Source of the DNA: Caldicellulosiruptor hydrothermalis 108 | GTDB lineage: Bacteria > Bacillota > Thermoanaerobacteria > Caldicellulosiruptorales > Caldicellulosiruptoraceae | Assembly: GCF_000166355.1 (NCBI RefSeq) | Contig: NC_014652.1 | Coordinates: 2,590,501-2,654,500 of the forward strand | DNA: 64,000 nt | Reading direction: 5' to 3' | In this document: in pieces, positions 8,400 to 15,526 of the stretch | How the letters are laid out: every line of letters begins with the position of its first letter | Numbering within the stretch: the first letter of the stretch is position 1 | Made by a program: the position numbers and the translations under genes | The notes under the pieces: model-generated | What the model saw: only the letters and a program-made list of their open reading frames with translations | Told to the model about the DNA's origin: nothing | The model's database searches: none

Positions 8400-9337
8400 T
8401 TTAATTCCCCCAGCCTTTCTAATTTTATTTTTTCTAAAAACCCCTCAATTTCATTTTTCTCAGGCGGTTTTACGCCTTCCTTTGAAACTTTTGCCGCTGC
8501 ACAGGCTAAAGCAAGTTTGAAAATAGATACATCATCCATATTTTGCGAAAGCCCGTAAGAAATAGCTGCAACCATTGAATCGCCAGCACCTGTTGTGCTT
8601 TTTACTTTAACCTCAGCTGCCTTTGCAAACAGCTCCATGTTTTCTGTCACAAAAACTGCACCCTTTGACCCCATCGAAATCAAAACCTTTTTTATCCCAT
8701 TTTCTATAAGTTTTTTTGCTGAACTTACAATAGAATTTAAATCATTTTCCTCGACATCAAAAAGACATTTAAATTCATGGATATTAGGCTTTATAACATC
8801 TGGCTTTTCTAAAACACCGCTCTCAAGCGCTTTCCCGTCGGCATCATATATAACCTTTGCGCCTTTTCGTTTTAGCATTCTTATAAGCTCTACATACACA
8901 TCTTCATCTGTACCAGGTGGAAGGCTTCCTGAGAGCACAAAGATGTCATCAGTTTTTGCAATTCTATCTATCTTATCAAACAAAAGGTTTATGTCTTTCT
9001 TCTTCACTTCAAAACCATTTTGATTGAGGTCAGTATAAACTTTTTGTGCCGTCTCAACAATTTTGATATTTGTTCGTGTAAGACCATCTACAAAAATAAA
9101 GTCATAATCAATCTGCATGTTTTTTAAGTATTTCAAAAACCAGTCTTTATTGTCATTTCCTAAAAAACCAAGTGCAATTGATTTTCCGCCCAAGGATTTT
9201 ATAACCTTTGAAACATTTATGCCTTTTCCACCTGCATCTATTAAACAATGGTTGCTTCTGTTTACTTGCCCTTTTTTTAGCTCATCGATATACACTGTCA
9301 TATCTATTGCTGGATTTAGTGTGACTGTATAGATCAA
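8390..9337 (-). CDS. fruK: 1-phosphofructokinase (PfkB/ribokinase family)
   Basis: 315 residues. It converts fructose-1-phosphate to fructose-1,6-bisphosphate. PfkB signatures are clear: TLNPAID at the N terminus, GGKGINVSK near residue 40, and the ATP-site loop STTGAGDSMVA near 245-255 with the catalytic aspartate. Translation probably begins at TTG 9337, as GGTGGGATCAAA lies just upstream and the family regularly starts MIYTVTLNP. It sits between the regulator and EIIA genes in the usual Firmicute fruR-fruK-fruA order. Confidence 0.95.
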   Translation of the reverse strand: MIYTVTLNPAIDMTVYIDELKKGQVNRSNHCLIDAGGKGINVSKVIKSLGGKSIALGFLGNDNKDWFLKYLKNMQIDYDFIFVDGLTRTNIKIVETAQKVYTDLNQNGFEVKKKDINLLFDKIDRIAKTDDIFVLSGSLPPGTDEDVYVELIRMLKRKGAKVIYDADGKALESGVLEKPDVIKPNIHEFKCLFDVEENDLNSIVSSAKKLIENGIKKVLISMGSKGAVFVTENMELFAKAAEVKVKSTTGAGDSMVAAISYGLSQNMDDVSIFKLALACAAAKVSKEGVKPPEKNEIEGFLEKIKLERLGELKWI

Positions 9338-9364
9338 TTTGATCCCACCTTGAAATTTAAAGTT

Positions 9365-10117
9365 TTATGTTATGACCTTTACACCAAGTTTTTCATACTC
9401 AGCTCTTTGTCTGTCATCCATCTTATCAGTTATAATATAATCAAGCCTTTCCACAGGACATATGAGTGAAAAAGTAACCTGGCCAAATTTTGAACTGTCT
9501 GCAACCAAAAAAACCTCTTTTGCATTTTCTATCATTGCTCTTTTTATAGCAGCCTCAACATGGCTTGGCGTTGTCACTCCAAACTCTATCGACACTCCGT
9601 TTGCTGCCACAAAAGCTTTGTCAACCCTAAATTGCCTGAGAACGCTTTGTGTTATATCTCCAACAAGAGCTTTTGTCTTTGTCCTTATAACTCCTCCTGT
9701 CACAATCACTTCAAAATTATCATTGTTAGAAAGTTCGTATGCTATGTTTACTGAGTTAGTTATTACAGTTATATTTTTTGCATTTATGTTTCGTGCAATG
9801 TACTGGGTTGTTGTTCCAGAGTCAAGGATGAGGGTATCACCATCGTGAATAAAGCTTGCTGCAAGCTTGCCTATATACTCCTTTTCTTTTGCAAACTTGT
9901 CTTCTTTTTCTGCAAAAGAAGGCTCAAAAGAGGTAATAAAATTGTTGACCGCCCCACCATGAGTTCTTTTTATTATCCCCAGAGCTTCAAGCTCCGCCAA
10001 ATCTCTTCTTATGGTAGACTCTGACACACCAAACAGCTTTGCAAGTTCTGAAACCTTGACACTTTGCCCACTTTTAATCATCTGAGCTATTTTACTTTTT
10101 CTTTCCTCTGCAAACAT
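9365..10117 (-). CDS. fruR: DeoR-family transcriptional repressor of the fructose operon
   Basis: 250 residues from ATG at 10117, chosen because AAAGGTGA lies 5 bases before it. An earlier in-frame codon at 10165 would add 16 residues that do not fit the family. The N terminus is a winged helix-turn-helix (ERKSKIAQMI, VSELAKLFGVSESTIRRDL, LGIIKRTHGGA). The rest is the DeoR sugar-phosphate sensor domain with DSGTTTQYIA and TITNSVNIA motifs. By analogy with other DeoR fructose regulators it should release DNA on binding fructose-1-phosphate. It is the first gene of the operon, so it would also control itself. Confidence 0.92.
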   Translation of the reverse strand: MFAEERKSKIAQMIKSGQSVKVSELAKLFGVSESTIRRDLAELEALGIIKRTHGGAVNNFITSFEPSFAEKEDKFAKEKEYIGKLAASFIHDGDTLILDSGTTTQYIARNINAKNITVITNSVNIAYELSNNDNFEVIVTGGVIRTKTKALVGDITQSVLRQFRVDKAFVAANGVSIEFGVTTPSHVEAAIKRAMIENAKEVFLVADSSKFGQVTFSLICPVERLDYIITDKMDDRQRAEYEKLGVKVIT

Positions 10118-10127
10118 TTTATTCACC

Positions 10128-10180
10128 TTTCGTTTGTGCTCATTTTGGTGAATGAATTTAATCATTTATGCTCATTTATG
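10128..10180 (-). promoter_or_regulatory. Candidate FruR operator: direct repeats
   Basis: On the minus strand two related units, AAATGAGCATAAATGA and AAATGAGCACAAACGA, lie between the -10 box and the fruR ribosome binding site. Repeated motifs downstream of the promoter fit DeoR-type repression. The assignment is an inference from position and repetition. Confidence 0.5.
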
Positions 10181-10189
10181 ATTAATTTC

Positions 10190-10218
10190 ATTATAGAACA
10201 TGAAAGCTGCCCTGTCAA
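10190..10218 (-). promoter_or_regulatory. Promoter of the fructose operon
   Basis: Perfect consensus hexamers on the minus strand: TTGACA (10218-10213), 17-base spacer, TATAAT (10195-10190). It lies about 75 bases upstream of the fruR start. Confidence 0.85.
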
Positions 10219-10302
10219 GCACCTTTTACAAAAAATATATGCCTTCTTGTCTAAATTTGTTTGATTTGCACATGTATAATAAGATGACATTGTGAAAAGT
10301 GA

Positions 10303-10455
10303 AAAAATAAAGTTTTGCAGGATGAAGAAGGCGTCCAGATTATGAAAGTGCTTGGCAAAAACATGGCTTGGCTTTTGAAGCTTGTTGAAAATGGAAAAGG
10401 CAGTGTTTTGGAACCTGCAAAAGAGGCAAAGGTATTTACTAATTTTATAAGGTAA
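10303..10455 (+). pseudogene. 3' stump of a flavodoxin / NADPH-dependent FMN reductase family gene
   Basis: The plus strand encodes a 50-codon tail ending VLGKNMAWLLKLVENGKG and VFTNFIR, followed by TAA. This is the characteristic C terminus of small flavodoxin-fold reductases of Clostridia. No start codon or flavin-binding N terminus precedes it, as an in-frame TGA lies just upstream at 10300. The stop codon lies inside the 14-bp target duplication of the neighbouring IS, so the IS inserted at the very end of the gene. The 5' part must have been lost in a separate event. Confidence 0.65.
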
Positions 10456-10457
10456 TA
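10444..10457. repeat. Target-site duplication of IS copy 2 (14 bp)
   Basis: TTTATAAGGTAATA occurs here and at 12290-12303, directly outside the two ends of IS copy 2. Confidence 0.8.
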
Positions 10458-12289
10458 TAGGCGTTTGCAAAATAGGTGGTGATTGAAGGTAAAAGGCACC
10501 AATACTAACATGAAATACAATCAAGATACAAAAAGAAAAGAGAAGTGAAAACCAAATATTATCAATACCAGCAAAAATAATCAGCAACAAACATATGACA
10601 AAAATTAACAACTTCAAAAAAGACAATAATATCCTAAGCCTTCTTAACTCCTTGTTTTAGAAGGTTAAGTAAAAACAAAACCAGAAATTTTTTGTAAGAA
10701 ATAGATTTAAAAAATAGTAGTATTAAGCGATAAGTTTTTTGAGCTTGTTAAGTTTTTTGATAGTCAATTTAGAGCAATAGAGTTTGATATTGTGAGCGAG
10801 AATAAACAAGAGCGAGAAAGTAATGGCAGATAGCAAGAAATCAGAGAAAATAGAAATATGGTCATAAGTAGAGATAGTATCAGAGCCCATGTAGGATTTC
10901 AGGTGGTAAATAGTCTGCTCTACAGCGACACGTTTTTTGTAGAGGTCAAAAAACTCTTGTGAATTTCTGTTGATACCTGGGAAAGAGCGAAAGTTATCTG
11001 GGTATGTATAGAACATTCTACCCGATTTAGAGGTAGTACAAGGCTGAGGGCAAGAGCAGATGCGTTTGCCATCTTTGTATTGTGACATAGGGCAAGTCCA
11101 TTTAAGGCGCAAAGAGCGATTTTTACCCTGACATTTGCCTTCGGGTTTAAAAGGTTTGTTGAACTTTTTGCAGATAGGGATACCATCTTCAGAAATAACG
11201 ATATTGGGGTCTGATGTAGGTGTAGTATTTTTAGAAGCTCTTGTATTTAGTGGAATAACGATTTTGGAGAAGTTAAAGGTATTTTTTAAAGTGGAGTATA
11301 TGTTGTGGGAATCCAAAGCACTGTCGGCGATGAAAGTGGAGAAATTTTTGGGGATATAAGAGAATAAAGTTTCGAGCGAAGGAATTAAACCTTTAGAGTC
11401 GGAGATAGCTTTTGCTTCTTGTGGGTCAGAGGAAGGGGAATCATAGTTAAACAGAGGTACTAAAGCTAAAGGGATACCGAGAGCGTTGGTAATGACTGCA
11501 AATTTTAAAGCCCAGCAGAAATGGCCATTTACAAACATAAGACGGATGTTAGAATTAGCGTTAGCAGTTTTAGGCAAAGAAGAATAAACGAGAGAGTAGA
11601 CTTTTTCAGAGGGAAGTTCAGGGTTAGCTTTTGAGGTATTTTTCAGCAGTAGATGAATGAATTTAGGATTGTTTTCACGAACCTTTGGGACAATACCTGT
11701 TGTGTCGAAGATTAAGATTGAAGAATCTTGAGGGCATTGTTGGATGGAAATATTATGTGCATGGATAGAGATATTTTGAAAAAGTTTATGGATTTCACTT
11801 GCAAATATTTTTCTAAAGCGAGAGAGAGTAGAGATAGAAGGGACATTGCCATGAAGATTACAAAATGAGCGAAGTTCGAATGAGTTGAGTAAGACAGCAC
11901 GAAGCTGAGTTAAAGTATTGAGTTTGAGCAATTTTTGGACGAGGAAGCAACAAAGCATAGATTCTAAAGAAAAGTATCTATGCTTACCGAAATATTTGTA
12001 GTAGGCATTGTAGAAAGAAGAAGGTATATAATGTGACAAGTCAATGAATTTATTGAACAAGCCCAAGAGGCTTTCAGGCTTGTAGAGAGCCGAAGCCTTT
12101 AGGTGGGAGAATAGGTCTATGAAAGAAAGTTGTTTAGGTTTGGTGTTGAACATTTTGGAACCCTCCTCATAGTAGAAAATTTGTTTTATATAATCATATT
12201 TTACTACAATTATGAGGAGGGTGACCAGTCTTTTTTGATTCTATGTAAAGCTTGATAACGCTCATCTTGAGCGTTTTTGCAAAAGGCTA
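10458..12289 (-). mobile_element. IS element copy 2 (intact, 1832 bp)
   Basis: Same element as 1405-3240, in inverted orientation, with terminal repeats TAGGCGTTTGCAAAA and TAGCCTTTTGCAAAA. It is flanked by a 14-bp duplication, while the other copy has a 21-bp one. It carries one full-length transposase gene. The roughly 220-base tail after the transposase includes a short AT-rich reading frame shared by both copies. Together the two copies frame the esterase and fructose operon as a 7.2 kb segment that could invert by recombination. Confidence 0.92.
10723..12153 (-). CDS. DDE transposase, IS1182/IS4-like, intact
   Basis: 476 residues. The N-terminal part (about 60-120) matches the DUF772 / InsH N-terminal type with YFSLESMLCCFLVQKLL. 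The catalytic triad can be placed: Asp in LIFDTTG, Asp in FIADSALDS, and Glu in RVAVEQTIYHLK, the latter typical of IS1182-like enzymes. A cysteine-rich insert (WTCPMSQYKDGKRICSCPQPC) lies before the last catalytic block and may bind metal. The C terminus is hydrophobic and then lysine-rich. ATG at 12153 follows GAGGAGGG. The long and unequal target duplications are unusual for IS4/IS5/IS1182 elements, so the family name is provisional. Confidence 0.9.
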   Translation of the reverse strand: MFNTKPKQLSFIDLFSHLKASALYKPESLLGLFNKFIDLSHYIPSSFYNAYYKYFGKHRYFSLESMLCCFLVQKLLKLNTLTQLRAVLLNSFELRSFCNLHGNVPSISTLSRFRKIFASEIHKLFQNISIHAHNISIQQCPQDSSILIFDTTGIVPKVRENNPKFIHLLLKNTSKANPELPSEKVYSLVYSSLPKTANANSNIRLMFVNGHFCWALKFAVITNALGIPLALVPLFNYDSPSSDPQEAKAISDSKGLIPSLETLFSYIPKNFSTFIADSALDSHNIYSTLKNTFNFSKIVIPLNTRASKNTTPTSDPNIVISEDGIPICKKFNKPFKPEGKCQGKNRSLRLKWTCPMSQYKDGKRICSCPQPCTTSKSGRMFYTYPDNFRSFPGINRNSQEFFDLYKKRVAVEQTIYHLKSYMGSDTISTYDHISIFSDFLLSAITFSLLFILAHNIKLYCSKLTIKKLNKLKKLIA

Positions 12290-12303
12290 TTTATAAGGTA
12301 ATA
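12290..12303. repeat. Target-site duplication of IS copy 2, right copy
   Basis: Exact copy of 10444-10457, abutting the IS end at 12289. Confidence 0.8.
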
Positions 12304-12308
12304 AAAAA

Positions 12309-12329
12309 AGAGGGGTTTTAAGCCCCTCT
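12309..12329 (-). terminator. Terminator of the polysaccharide deacetylase gene
   Basis: AGAGGGG and CCCCTCT form the stem; on the minus strand it is followed by TTTTTTTATT. IS copy 2 inserted a few bases beyond it and left it intact. Confidence 0.85.
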
Positions 12330-12348
12330 AATGTTGTTGTATCTATTA

Positions 12349-13155
12349 TCAAAGCTTTGTTATCTTCCCACCTTCAACCTTAACAATCTTATCATCTACA
12401 GAAATCCAGACGTCAATTGAAGATGGGTTGTATACAAACTCGCCGTTTGCTGAAAACTTGAGATTTTGCAAGGCTTTTATGTAATCAACAATCTCGATGT
12501 TTGTTGCATACCAGATATCTGGTTGATTGCCAACCATTCTACAAAATTCTTCAATTAAATCCCAGTTGTTGTCGTTGTCAAACTCATAGCTGTGTCCCCA
12601 GACATAAAAAAGATACAGATATTGCTTCTTATAAAAGCTTAAAAACTGCTCTGCAAGTTTTAAAAGATTATGGTTATGGTGGCAGGTTGCCTTCCATTCA
12701 TAAAAATCAAACGGAAGTGCAAAATCAAAACTATCCCCAACTATTCTTGCATAATCAATTCCACAGTATGGCAGGAGCTTTTTTATCTCAGATGTATAAG
12801 ATCCATTTGGATAGGCAAGTCCTCTTACTGGATATCCAACAATGTCTTCTAAAATTTTTCTGTCCTCAATTATCTGCTGAACAATTTGGTCATGAGGACA
12901 CCTTGCAATTGTTGGATGATTGTAAGTATGCGATGCAACCTCATGACCTTCATAAAGCTTTTTTACATCTTCTTTTGAAATTCTATCATCTTGCCCCAAA
13001 AGTCCAGCGTTTAAATTAAATGTCCCTTTAATTCCAAACTTGTTAAAAATTTCAACAAGTTTTATATCCTGCTTTTTGCCATCGTCATAGCTCATTGTCA
13101 GTGCTTTGAACCTGCCACCAGGAAAGCAATAATAAATCTTTTTCATCTCTCGCAA
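12349..13155 (-). CDS. Polysaccharide deacetylase (NodB-type, CE4-like)
   Basis: 268 residues. The NodB fold is shown by TMSYDDGKKQD (catalytic Asp and metal-binding Asp), the metal-binding HxxxH-type block ASHTYNHPTIA, and GLAYPNGSY. There is no signal peptide or membrane anchor, so it may act in the cytoplasm or belong to the intracellular deacetylase-like group. A TTG at 13155 is 8 bases from AAGGAG; an ATG at 13146 is the alternative. The gene is a single unit with a strong terminator and lies between a GH13 enzyme and an IS. The substrate is not known. Confidence 0.88.
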   Translation of the reverse strand: MREMKKIYYCFPGGRFKALTMSYDDGKKQDIKLVEIFNKFGIKGTFNLNAGLLGQDDRISKEDVKKLYEGHEVASHTYNHPTIARCPHDQIVQQIIEDRKILEDIVGYPVRGLAYPNGSYTSEIKKLLPYCGIDYARIVGDSFDFALPFDFYEWKATCHHNHNLLKLAEQFLSFYKKQYLYLFYVWGHSYEFDNDNNWDLIEEFCRMVGNQPDIWYATNIEIVDYIKALQNLKFSANGEFVYNPSSIDVWISVDDKIVKVEGGKITKL

Positions 13156-13230
13156 AATTCATCTCCTTGCACTGAAATATTCATACATTTTATTTTACCC
13201 CTTTGCTCATGCAAGGAAAGTGCCAATTTT

Positions 13231-15309
13231 TTATTTTACCTTTAAAATTTTTATATCAAGAGTTTCCATATCAACTGTAACGTGTGGAAAATCGTAAACA
13301 TGATTTTTATCTCCTTTTAGAGAGTAGATACACTCAATTTGCCTTCCTTTCCCCACATCAAATAAACCTGCTTTCATCAAATCCAACCTTATTTTTCTTT
13401 TTCGTAAAATATCAGCATTTGCAACTACAATCAGGTACTGCTTCTCATGTTCAGTAAAAAGTTTGTATCCAAATGCCAAGACAAATTTGCTGTTGTGAGG
13501 AATCTTGAAAAAGTTTTCTTTACTCATAAAGTCCAAATATTCTTTTCTTATCTTAGCTACTCCTTCAATTAAAGCTATCATTTCATCTGCACCTTCGTTT
13601 GTCCAGTGAAGAGCGTATTTGTCAAAAAACGCAAGTTTCCCATAAAGAGGGTCTGATTTAGAAAGCATAAACTTGCCTTCTGGTTGCGGGTCAAGACCTA
13701 AGTTCATTGGCTGAACTTCATAAACTTCCTGCCCGCACGTGACAAAAGGCACGCTGTTTGGTAAAAAGAAATTTAAAACTGTCGCAAACCGTGAAAATTC
13801 TCTTTTTCCAAGCCTTGAAGCTGCGCGCGGACTGTCTGGAATCTCACATGCTGCAAAAACAGGAACTTCAAGCTGCAAAAGTATATCCAAAACCTTTTTC
13901 AGCGTTCCTTGATAGTATCGTGGTTCTCTTGCCCAAAGATCACCTATTATCATGTCATACCCTGACTGTTTTGCTTTTCTGTGCGCATTCATCGAAAGTT
14001 CTTCTGCAATAAAGCAAAATTCGGGGTCTACTTTTCTGGCATTTGAGATTATCATATCTTCCAGCTCTTTTGGAAGAGCGTGACCCATGTCAATCCTTGC
14101 ACCATCTATACCAAAGTTCTTCTGGTAATGTACAATGATGCTTGCAATTTTTTCCCAAAGCTCTTTGTTTGGCATTTTGCCTTTGAAGATATTTCCTCTT
14201 ATAACATCAAAAAGAATATACGGCGGCTGGCTTTCATCTACATACTTTGCAGACTGCACAGGATTGTCAAGATACAGCCTCAAATACGTCACATCTGTCC
14301 AAGGCGGCTGCGGGTCATTAAGACAGTCTGAAAAAGCTGGTGCAGTAGTTATCCCAATCTCTTTTTCAATTAGCTCGAAAAAGTCAAGGTTTTTGTCTTT
14401 TTCGCACCTTTCTTTTATACTCTGCCACTTTTGCGGTGCAAACCTGTCAGGTGATGGTACAAACTTTTTAATGTGCTTTTGCACAGCCGGGTCTTTGTAT
14501 ATAAGCTCAATGTTTTCTTCATTTGCTTTTGTGAATTCTTTTATCAAAGTCAACTTTGGTGGACCATAGTCTTTTAAATCATCTATTTTAATCCAGTAAA
14601 ACCAGTCAGGATGTTCCAGTATGAAATCAGAATCTCTCGCAGATGTGCGTGGAATAATATCAATTATAAATCTTATGTCAAGAATATGGCACGCTTCAAT
14701 CAAAGCTTTAAATTGTTCATCTATTGAAAGTTCACCTGCCATAGGGTCAAAAAGCACTGGGTCAAGTTCAAAAAAGTTCTTGACTGCATAAGGCGAGCCC
14801 ATCTCACCTTTTTTATACCTTGTGCTGTTTTTGGTAATTGGAAGAGTGTAGATAGCATCAAAACCCATTCTTTTTATGTATGGCAAAAGTGCAATTGTTT
14901 TAACAAATGTACCTGTGTCTTTTAGACCAAAGCTATTTTCAAGTTCAAGTTCTTTTGAGCAATCATGGTCCCAGGCTGAAAATGTACGAATTTGCATACC
15001 ATATACACTGCTCTTTTCAATCCAGCTGCTATAACTTTTTTCTGAAGGTCTATTATCTTTAGAAAGTATCTCTGAAAGTGGTTGAAGATAATCAGTATTA
15101 TTTTTCATACAAGGCAAAATTGCTTTTTCTATCGCCTGTGCAACAAACTTATAAGGGTTTACTGAGATTGTGCCATCATTGTTTTCTTTTTTCTCAAACC
15201 CATCATAGCCGAAACTATCCCACAGCTTTGGTACTCTGAAATCGTTTTTTCCATCCCACTCTTTTGCTTTATTATTCAGAATCTCAACAAGCTTTTTTAA
15301 AGCTGACAT
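13231..15309 (-). CDS. GH13 alpha-amylase-family protein
   Basis: 692 residues without a signal peptide. The TIM-barrel motifs of glycoside hydrolase family 13 can be seen: GFDAIYTLPI (strand 3), FIIDIIPRT (region I, with atypical residues), GARIDMGHAL (region II, nucleophile Asp), and CFIAEEL (region III, acid/base Glu). The C terminus resembles the beta-domain of amylases. Region I lacks the usual histidine of the D-x-x-x-N-H motif, so the specificity is unusual. Cytoplasmic maltodextrin processing or an alpha-glucan transferase role are both possible. ATG at 15309 follows AAGGGGAGAA. A perfect LacI-type palindrome lies 60 bases upstream. Confidence 0.82.
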   Translation of the reverse strand: MSALKKLVEILNNKAKEWDGKNDFRVPKLWDSFGYDGFEKKENNDGTISVNPYKFVAQAIEKAILPCMKNNTDYLQPLSEILSKDNRPSEKSYSSWIEKSSVYGMQIRTFSAWDHDCSKELELENSFGLKDTGTFVKTIALLPYIKRMGFDAIYTLPITKNSTRYKKGEMGSPYAVKNFFELDPVLFDPMAGELSIDEQFKALIEACHILDIRFIIDIIPRTSARDSDFILEHPDWFYWIKIDDLKDYGPPKLTLIKEFTKANEENIELIYKDPAVQKHIKKFVPSPDRFAPQKWQSIKERCEKDKNLDFFELIEKEIGITTAPAFSDCLNDPQPPWTDVTYLRLYLDNPVQSAKYVDESQPPYILFDVIRGNIFKGKMPNKELWEKIASIIVHYQKNFGIDGARIDMGHALPKELEDMIISNARKVDPEFCFIAEELSMNAHRKAKQSGYDMIIGDLWAREPRYYQGTLKKVLDILLQLEVPVFAACEIPDSPRAASRLGKREFSRFATVLNFFLPNSVPFVTCGQEVYEVQPMNLGLDPQPEGKFMLSKSDPLYGKLAFFDKYALHWTNEGADEMIALIEGVAKIRKEYLDFMSKENFFKIPHNSKFVLAFGYKLFTEHEKQYLIVVANADILRKRKIRLDLMKAGLFDVGKGRQIECIYSLKGDKNHVYDFPHVTVDMETLDIKILKVK

Positions 15310-15371
15310 CTTTCTTATTTCTCCCCTTTTTCAATTTGTTCTAATTAATTTATACCCATAGCTTATTTTGA

Positions 15372-15383
15372 GCAAACGTTTGC
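15372..15383. promoter_or_regulatory. LacI-family type palindromic operator
   Basis: GCAAACGTTTGC is a perfect 12-bp palindrome with the central CG typical of LacI/GalR family operators. It lies upstream of the GH13 gene start at 15309. No LacI-type regulator gene is in this window. Confidence 0.55.
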
Positions 15384-15449
15384 AATCTATATGAAATTAT
15401 TTTAGCATACAAAACTCAAATTTTGTAGTGTCTTTTTCTGAAAAGCAAA

Positions 15450-15491
15450 GCGGCTCTGGCATATTTTGTAAAATTCCTTCCCCAGAGCCGC
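15450..15491 (-). terminator. GC-rich stem-loop terminator after the SPFH gene
   Basis: GCGGCTCTGG (15450-15459) and CCAGAGCCGC (15482-15491) form a perfect 10-bp stem. It lies about 36 bases past the stop of the SPFH gene. The following T tract is interrupted, so its strength is uncertain. Confidence 0.7.
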
Positions 15492-15526
15492 ACTTTTTAT
15501 AAACCATGTATGCAAAATCTTAAAGC

